A stretch of DNA of 64,000 bases from positions 124,001 to 188,000 of the forward strand of contig VGMW01000006.1 of the NCBI GenBank assembly GCA_016866235.1, in the 5' to 3' direction. Positions 60,096 through 64,000 of this stretch are shown here, in pieces. The notes below the pieces were generated by a model. That model had not been told where the DNA came from and ran no database searches. It worked only from the letters and a program-made list of their open reading frames with translations. The translations under genes were made by a program, and so were the position numbers. Position 1 is the first letter of the stretch. Every line of letters starts with the position of its first letter. The DNA comes from Bacteroidota bacterium (GTDB lineage: Bacteria; Bacteroidota; Bacteroidia; Cytophagales; Cyclobacteriaceae).

Positions 60096-62342
60096 TTAAT
60101 TAATAGCATACCAGGTGTAGCCGCGAGCGGGTATGGTGAATTCCAATGCTGCTTCCTGCTGATTATTGAGTGATAGTTTAATGGTTTTTCCGTCCTTTTC
60201 TTTAAAGGTTGCACTTTGATTCATTCCGCCATAGTAAAGCGGCACTCGAATTTTTCGTTTTATGGTTTCCTCTGTAGGATTGAACAGTACCAACATTCCT
60301 CTTGGTTCTACAGAAGCCTTGTCGATGGATGCATTTGGGTTTAAATGAAGCCAACCATCCCAATCTCTCCCATCGGCTCTTCTCAGATGAATGATATCAG
60401 CGTTGAGAATATTTCGATATTGTTTGTACCAGGCAATCATGGATTGAACGGTTTGCTTGGTTTTTTCCGTATCGAAAAGCCTGGGGCCGCGGTAACAGGC
60501 CTGAACGCCCGCGCTATAGTATTGAAACATGAGTTGTTCATAATCATTCAAGTGTTGTTCCAGTGGTTCCAACACCGATTCCGGCCCGCCGCCATGGTAT
60601 TTGGTTAAGGGCACAAATCCCCAGCCCATAGAACTGGTTTTCTCAAACGTTCCATCAAAAATGTTTTGTCTGTTAAGGATGATTTGTTGTTCCCTGGAAA
60701 GGGAGAAGTTCACCTCACGGTATCCAATGGCGATCTTATGGGTGCCGTCCATAAAATACCAGTCTGGTGCATTGATATAAACGCCGCGTTCGTTGAGCCA
60801 CCGGTACAGTTCTTTTTGGATCTCCATTTGTTTCCATTGACTGTCGGCCAGGTCTTCATGTCCAGGGTGATTCCTGGAAGCGCAAACGTCACCGGGGTAT
60901 GGCCCGTCATTCTCCCAGAGGTCGAAGCCCGTATACTCAAAGAATTTTTTGATTTTGTCGCGGTAGGCCAATCCCCAGTTGCTTCCGAAGCAGGGTGCAT
61001 GACCAAAAAATGCTCCGCCTGGTTTACCTGTTTTTGGATCAACCACATCATCGTTGTCACTGATTTTCCTGCTGCTGAAAAGTGAATAGCCGCCAAGTTT
61101 GATGTTTTTACTATGGGCGTAGTCGGCAAGTGTTTTCCAGCGGTTGAGATTTTCAATCGATTGGTCTTCCATGTTCAGATGACTTCCAAAACTCAGGATC
61201 ACTGCCTCGTACCCTGTTTCAGCACACTGGTCGACGGCGGCTCGAACCTCTTCGTCGGTCCTGGATATCAGGTGCATAAAAATTGGATTTTGTGTGGTCC
61301 AGGGTGCTACGGTACGGTACATTCTTCTGATGGCGAGACCACGTCTCTCCCGATCATAACTGTCCATCAAAAGCTCATGGCTTCGCACGGAAGTGAATGT
61401 TTCGCCTGGTTGTAGTTTGATGCCCGGTGCTTTTTCAGGATAGATTTCCAGTAGACAAGGCGTTTGATAATTGTAATTAACCTGAGAAGTATAGGTGGAA
61501 TCTATTTTCCAATGGGTGGTCTGATCGCTGATGTCATAGCGCATGGCATTGTTAAAGGCATAGTTTGTTTCCACGTAGATCCCATGTTGTTTTTTCATTT
61601 GATCCGGGGTTCCGACAACTGCACTTTCTTCTTCCGAAAAAGCCAGTATTTCATTGACAACCCGGTCAATTCTAACTGGTTCATTTCCAAGATTTTTTAA
61701 TTCAATCCATTTGACCATCAAAGGAATGCCGTCGTACACATCATACACGACATTCACTTTCATTTTTTCTTTAGAGCCCGCTGGTGCAATGAATTCAAAA
61801 ATTACCCGAACACCGGTAGGGGGTAAGGCTCCAGAGCTCCAAAATGTTTTTTTCCAATTAACATTAGGTGTGATTGTGGTGACGTTAAAATCAGAATATT
61901 TAAACGCATTGGGAATAACCTCCATATTATCCAGCCATGCAGGCTTAAGGTAGGCTTGTTCCTTTTGTCCGGACAACCCACCAATGGCATACGTTGTTCC
62001 ATTTAAAGTAATTCTCGCTTCGGGGCGGACTGCTCTTATAAGCTGTTGTCCGTTCACAACATTGGTATAGTCAAAACAGGTGAGGTTGGGTGCAATCCTG
62101 AATGATCTTTTGGTAAGGCCATTGCTCAGAATAATATCTTTTCCGTCAGAACTTTTAAACACGCCCGCCTTAAAAGAGGTTGGATTGATTAGCCAGTCGG
62201 TGGAAGGTATTTGGGAATGCTGTTCCTCCCAAATGGGGAGTTCACTAAGCTGGCCATAGGCGGTGAGAATTGTTGTGCAACAAAGAACAACATAGAAGGC
62301 CACGACAGATAAGACACTTCTCACGGCTTGGTGGGCTTCCAT
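60096..62342 (-). CDS. Alpha-galactosidase-like glycoside hydrolase, secreted
   Basis: A 748-residue exported protein: signal peptide (SVLSVVAFYVVLCCTTILTA, cleavage near YGQ), an N-terminal beta-sandwich (about 40-320), a TIM-barrel region (about 340-640) and a C-terminal beta-domain. Barrel landmarks are AVILSFGSHLNMEDQ, GFDLWENDGPYPGDVCAS with candidate nucleophile aspartates, and GVYINAPDWYFMDGTHK. The arrangement recalls GH36/GH27 alpha-galactosidases, but several consensus residues differ, so the exact family is uncertain. Its ATG lies 22 bases inside the upstream GH127-like gene. Confidence 0.75.
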   Translation of the reverse strand: MEAHQAVRSVLSVVAFYVVLCCTTILTAYGQLSELPIWEEQHSQIPSTDWLINPTSFKAGVFKSSDGKDIILSNGLTKRSFRIAPNLTCFDYTNVVNGQQLIRAVRPEARITLNGTTYAIGGLSGQKEQAYLKPAWLDNMEVIPNAFKYSDFNVTTITPNVNWKKTFWSSGALPPTGVRVIFEFIAPAGSKEKMKVNVVYDVYDGIPLMVKWIELKNLGNEPVRIDRVVNEILAFSEEESAVVGTPDQMKKQHGIYVETNYAFNNAMRYDISDQTTHWKIDSTYTSQVNYNYQTPCLLEIYPEKAPGIKLQPGETFTSVRSHELLMDSYDRERRGLAIRRMYRTVAPWTTQNPIFMHLISRTDEEVRAAVDQCAETGYEAVILSFGSHLNMEDQSIENLNRWKTLADYAHSKNIKLGGYSLFSSRKISDNDDVVDPKTGKPGGAFFGHAPCFGSNWGLAYRDKIKKFFEYTGFDLWENDGPYPGDVCASRNHPGHEDLADSQWKQMEIQKELYRWLNERGVYINAPDWYFMDGTHKIAIGYREVNFSLSREQQIILNRQNIFDGTFEKTSSMGWGFVPLTKYHGGGPESVLEPLEQHLNDYEQLMFQYYSAGVQACYRGPRLFDTEKTKQTVQSMIAWYKQYRNILNADIIHLRRADGRDWDGWLHLNPNASIDKASVEPRGMLVLFNPTEETIKRKIRVPLYYGGMNQSATFKEKDGKTIKLSLNNQQEAALEFTIPARGYTWYAIN

Positions 62343-64000
62343 TGAACTGAAATAAATGGATCACCAACCTGTGGGAAGGCGCTTATTCTTAGTCTGGCTG
62401 CTCCCATGGGTATGAGGGTTATGGTATCTAAGGATTCCATTGTCTTTGCCGGACTGTCTTGCAGTGGGGCGCAAAGTCCGTATTGGTCTAATGTCCACTC
62501 CGGTATAATCCGGCCGGTGGTTTCAATAAACAATGGTGCATTTTCTGCTGTGAATGGGAAGTCATCCAATGGCCATGGTTTCCGAAATACGCGAAGTGCT
62601 TTTTCGGGTTCAGAGAGGTTGATATCAAGGCCATAGTTCCAGGGTGTGGTTGGATAGATTTCAAATGATGGCCAAGCTTTCGTATCGACCCCTGGCTGCC
62701 ATTTTGAATCGTATTGGGCAGTTTTATCACTTTCTTTTCGGACATACTGTTCCCCGATTTTCAAGGAGAACGTCAGCGGGCCGTAGTGTGCGCTAACACT
62801 GTTCTTATTGCGCGACCAAATTTGAATCCTTGGCTTCATCGGGAAGACAATGGTAATGATGTCGCCGTCGCGCCACTTCTTCTCCAATTTCACAAACAAA
62901 GAAGGCGTTGGTATGGCATTGATGGGCTTGCCATTGACAAGGACTACGGCTTGTTCACACCATCCCGGAATCCGCAGGTAAAGCGGAAAAGCGCCGGACT
63001 TTTTGGCTGATAATTTTAACCGAATCGTATCCTCGAACGGATAATTTGTTTCTTCTGAGATGGAGAATTCATTTTCCCCGGCCTTGAATTTGACCTCACT
63101 CGCGGAATAGATCACTGCAGCAATCCCATTATCCGGTGTGGCCATCCAGAGATTTTCAGTGAAGTAAGGCCAGCCCTGCGTATGGTTGTGCTGACAACAC
63201 CTGGAGCTGAAAGGATTCATCATTAGATAGGGTCCATTGTTAAAAATTCCGGGTGCGTGGTCTTTGTCATCGTTTTGAACCATGTTTGGGCTGGTCAGGT
63301 AACGCAGTGAACGGAAGTCCGGCATGACAGCGGCTGGATAGGTGTTGAAGGCAACTTCCTCCACATGATCGGCCCAAAAAAGATCACCGGTAATCCGCAA
63401 CAAATGTTCATCTGAATTCATCTGCTCAACGATGCCACAGGTTTCTATGGCTTGCCGTGGATCGCCAAATCCTGGTCGACTTACCTCATCTCCGCCAAAC
63501 ATTCCACCTGGAACCTGTCCAAAGTAATCCCGGATGATGGTAAAGGTTTCATAGCTGGATTGGAGGTCTTTTTGATCTTTGCTCACCTGATAATAAGTGC
63601 CGGGTTCACGGAATCCCTGTGCTACGTTTACGTTGTGCCAGTCGGTGAGTTGGTTGTACCATGCTGGCCAGGTTTGGCCCGGTAGGGGAATGTGGTTCTT
63701 TTGTTTTTCTACGGCATTGCGATTGGCCCAGCTGTTGCTGTTGCGGTGGATCTTATGCATCAACTTTAGAAGTGAAGTATCCTGCGTTTGATTGTAAAGC
63801 CATATCACGCTGTGCAGGTTGTCGCCGGTGCGCACGCCTTGCCAATAGTGCCCACGAAGGAATTTTTCATCATCGTATTGCATTTGGTATTGAAAAAATC
63901 TGGTCATGAATTCAATAACCTTTTTGTCCTGGGTAGCTTCATAGTAGGTCTGAAGGCAGTAGAGCATGATCATTTTTGGCCAGAAATCTTCCCGTCCTTC
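62321..64000 (-). CDS. GH127-like beta-L-arabinofuranosidase (DUF1680), 5' end beyond the window
   Basis: The last 559 or so residues of a GH127-type enzyme; the reading frame is open at the window edge (EGREDFWPKMIMLYCLQTYY). Family landmarks are LQTYYEATQDKKVIEF, FGGDEVSRPG, the ETC zinc/nucleophile site (codons 63445-63437) in AIETCGIVEQM, and the double cysteine CC (63199-63194) in SSRCCQHNHTQGW. These match the Glu-Cys-Cys-Cys set that binds zinc and supplies the catalytic thiolate in characterised GH127 enzymes. It heads, or is inside, a minus-strand operon with two more glycan genes. Substrate is uncertain; arabinofuranose is the family precedent. Confidence 0.85.
   Translation of the reverse strand, partial: EGREDFWPKMIMLYCLQTYYEATQDKKVIEFMTRFFQYQMQYDDEKFLRGHYWQGVRTGDNLHSVIWLYNQTQDTSLLKLMHKIHRNSNSWANRNAVEKQKNHIPLPGQTWPAWYNQLTDWHNVNVAQGFREPGTYYQVSKDQKDLQSSYETFTIIRDYFGQVPGGMFGGDEVSRPGFGDPRQAIETCGIVEQMNSDEHLLRITGDLFWADHVEEVAFNTYPAAVMPDFRSLRYLTSPNMVQNDDKDHAPGIFNNGPYLMMNPFSSRCCQHNHTQGWPYFTENLWMATPDNGIAAVIYSASEVKFKAGENEFSISEETNYPFEDTIRLKLSAKKSGAFPLYLRIPGWCEQAVVLVNGKPINAIPTPSLFVKLEKKWRDGDIITIVFPMKPRIQIWSRNKNSVSAHYGPLTFSLKIGEQYVRKESDKTAQYDSKWQPGVDTKAWPSFEIYPTTPWNYGLDINLSEPEKALRVFRKPWPLDDFPFTAENAPLFIETTGRIIPEWTLDQYGLCAPLQDSPAKTMESLDTITLIPMGAARLRISAFPQVGDPFISVQWKPTKP

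Overview
The window reads as chromosome from a free-living member of the Bacteroidota, most likely Cytophagales. The evidence is type IX secretion genes (porU, porV), a B-type succinate dehydrogenase operon, many outer-membrane and SPII lipoproteins, near absence of Shine-Dalgarno sequences, and Bacteroidota-type -7 boxes (TAnnTTTG) in front of many genes. There is no phage, insertion sequence, CRISPR array, rRNA or recognisable defence island. Two tRNA genes are present, neither with an encoded CCA.

Layout. 1-5.7 kb: the end of thiL, a small hypothetical gene, an ACP phosphodiesterase and a DNA polymerase III alpha subunit carrying its own N-terminal proofreading exonuclease domain. 6-9.4 kb: sdhC-sdhA-sdhB. 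9.4-14.2 kb: a gene-poor stretch, an AAA ATPase behind tandem dyads, a membrane transporter-like protein, a transglutaminase-like lipoprotein and a tiny lipoprotein. 14.2-16.5 kb: nhaD, a small hypothetical gene, then a terminator-rich region holding tRNA-Arg and a partial copy of its 3' end. 16.5-23.1 kb: a beta-barrel protein, a DPM1-like glycosyltransferase, a LolE/FtsX-type permease, a NamZ-type lipoprotein, a small secreted protein, lpdA and fabG.

23.1-30.2 kb is one minus-strand run: metallo-beta-lactamase-fold hydrolase, pssA, porU, porV and a zinc-less M16 protein. This is the type IX secretion sortase module plus a possible accessory. 30.3-40.5 kb is a plus-strand run: FAD oxidoreductase, a 1128-residue TolB/beta-barrel protein, four glycan-assembly genes and glnS. 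40.5-45.6 kb: a DUF1080 lipoprotein, a GlcD-type oxidase with a small membrane protein, an NlpC/P60 lipoprotein, tRNA-Ala, cutC and a glycosylasparaginase. 45.6-51.7 kb: GH32 fructanase plus fructokinase, a Tyr-rich lipoprotein, and a Tat-exported Gfo/Idh/MocA oxidoreductase coupled to an SMP-30 lactonase-like lipoprotein.

51.8-58.7 kb: an IGHMBP2-like helicase with no ordinary start codon, an MFS peptide-transporter-like gene with an OPT oligopeptide transporter, dCMP deaminase and two hypotheticals. 58.8-64 kb: a three-gene glycan-degradation operon (GH127-like, alpha-galactosidase-like, DUF6786-like lipoprotein) that runs off the window.

Most of the window is ordinary core genome. The points most worth pursuing are the exonuclease-DnaE fusion with a degraded PHP site, the apparent AUU start of the helicase, -7 boxes so close to ATG that mRNAs should be nearly leaderless, the M16 homologue coupled to porV, the duplicated tRNA-Arg tail, and two tandem-dyad arrays with identical spacing.
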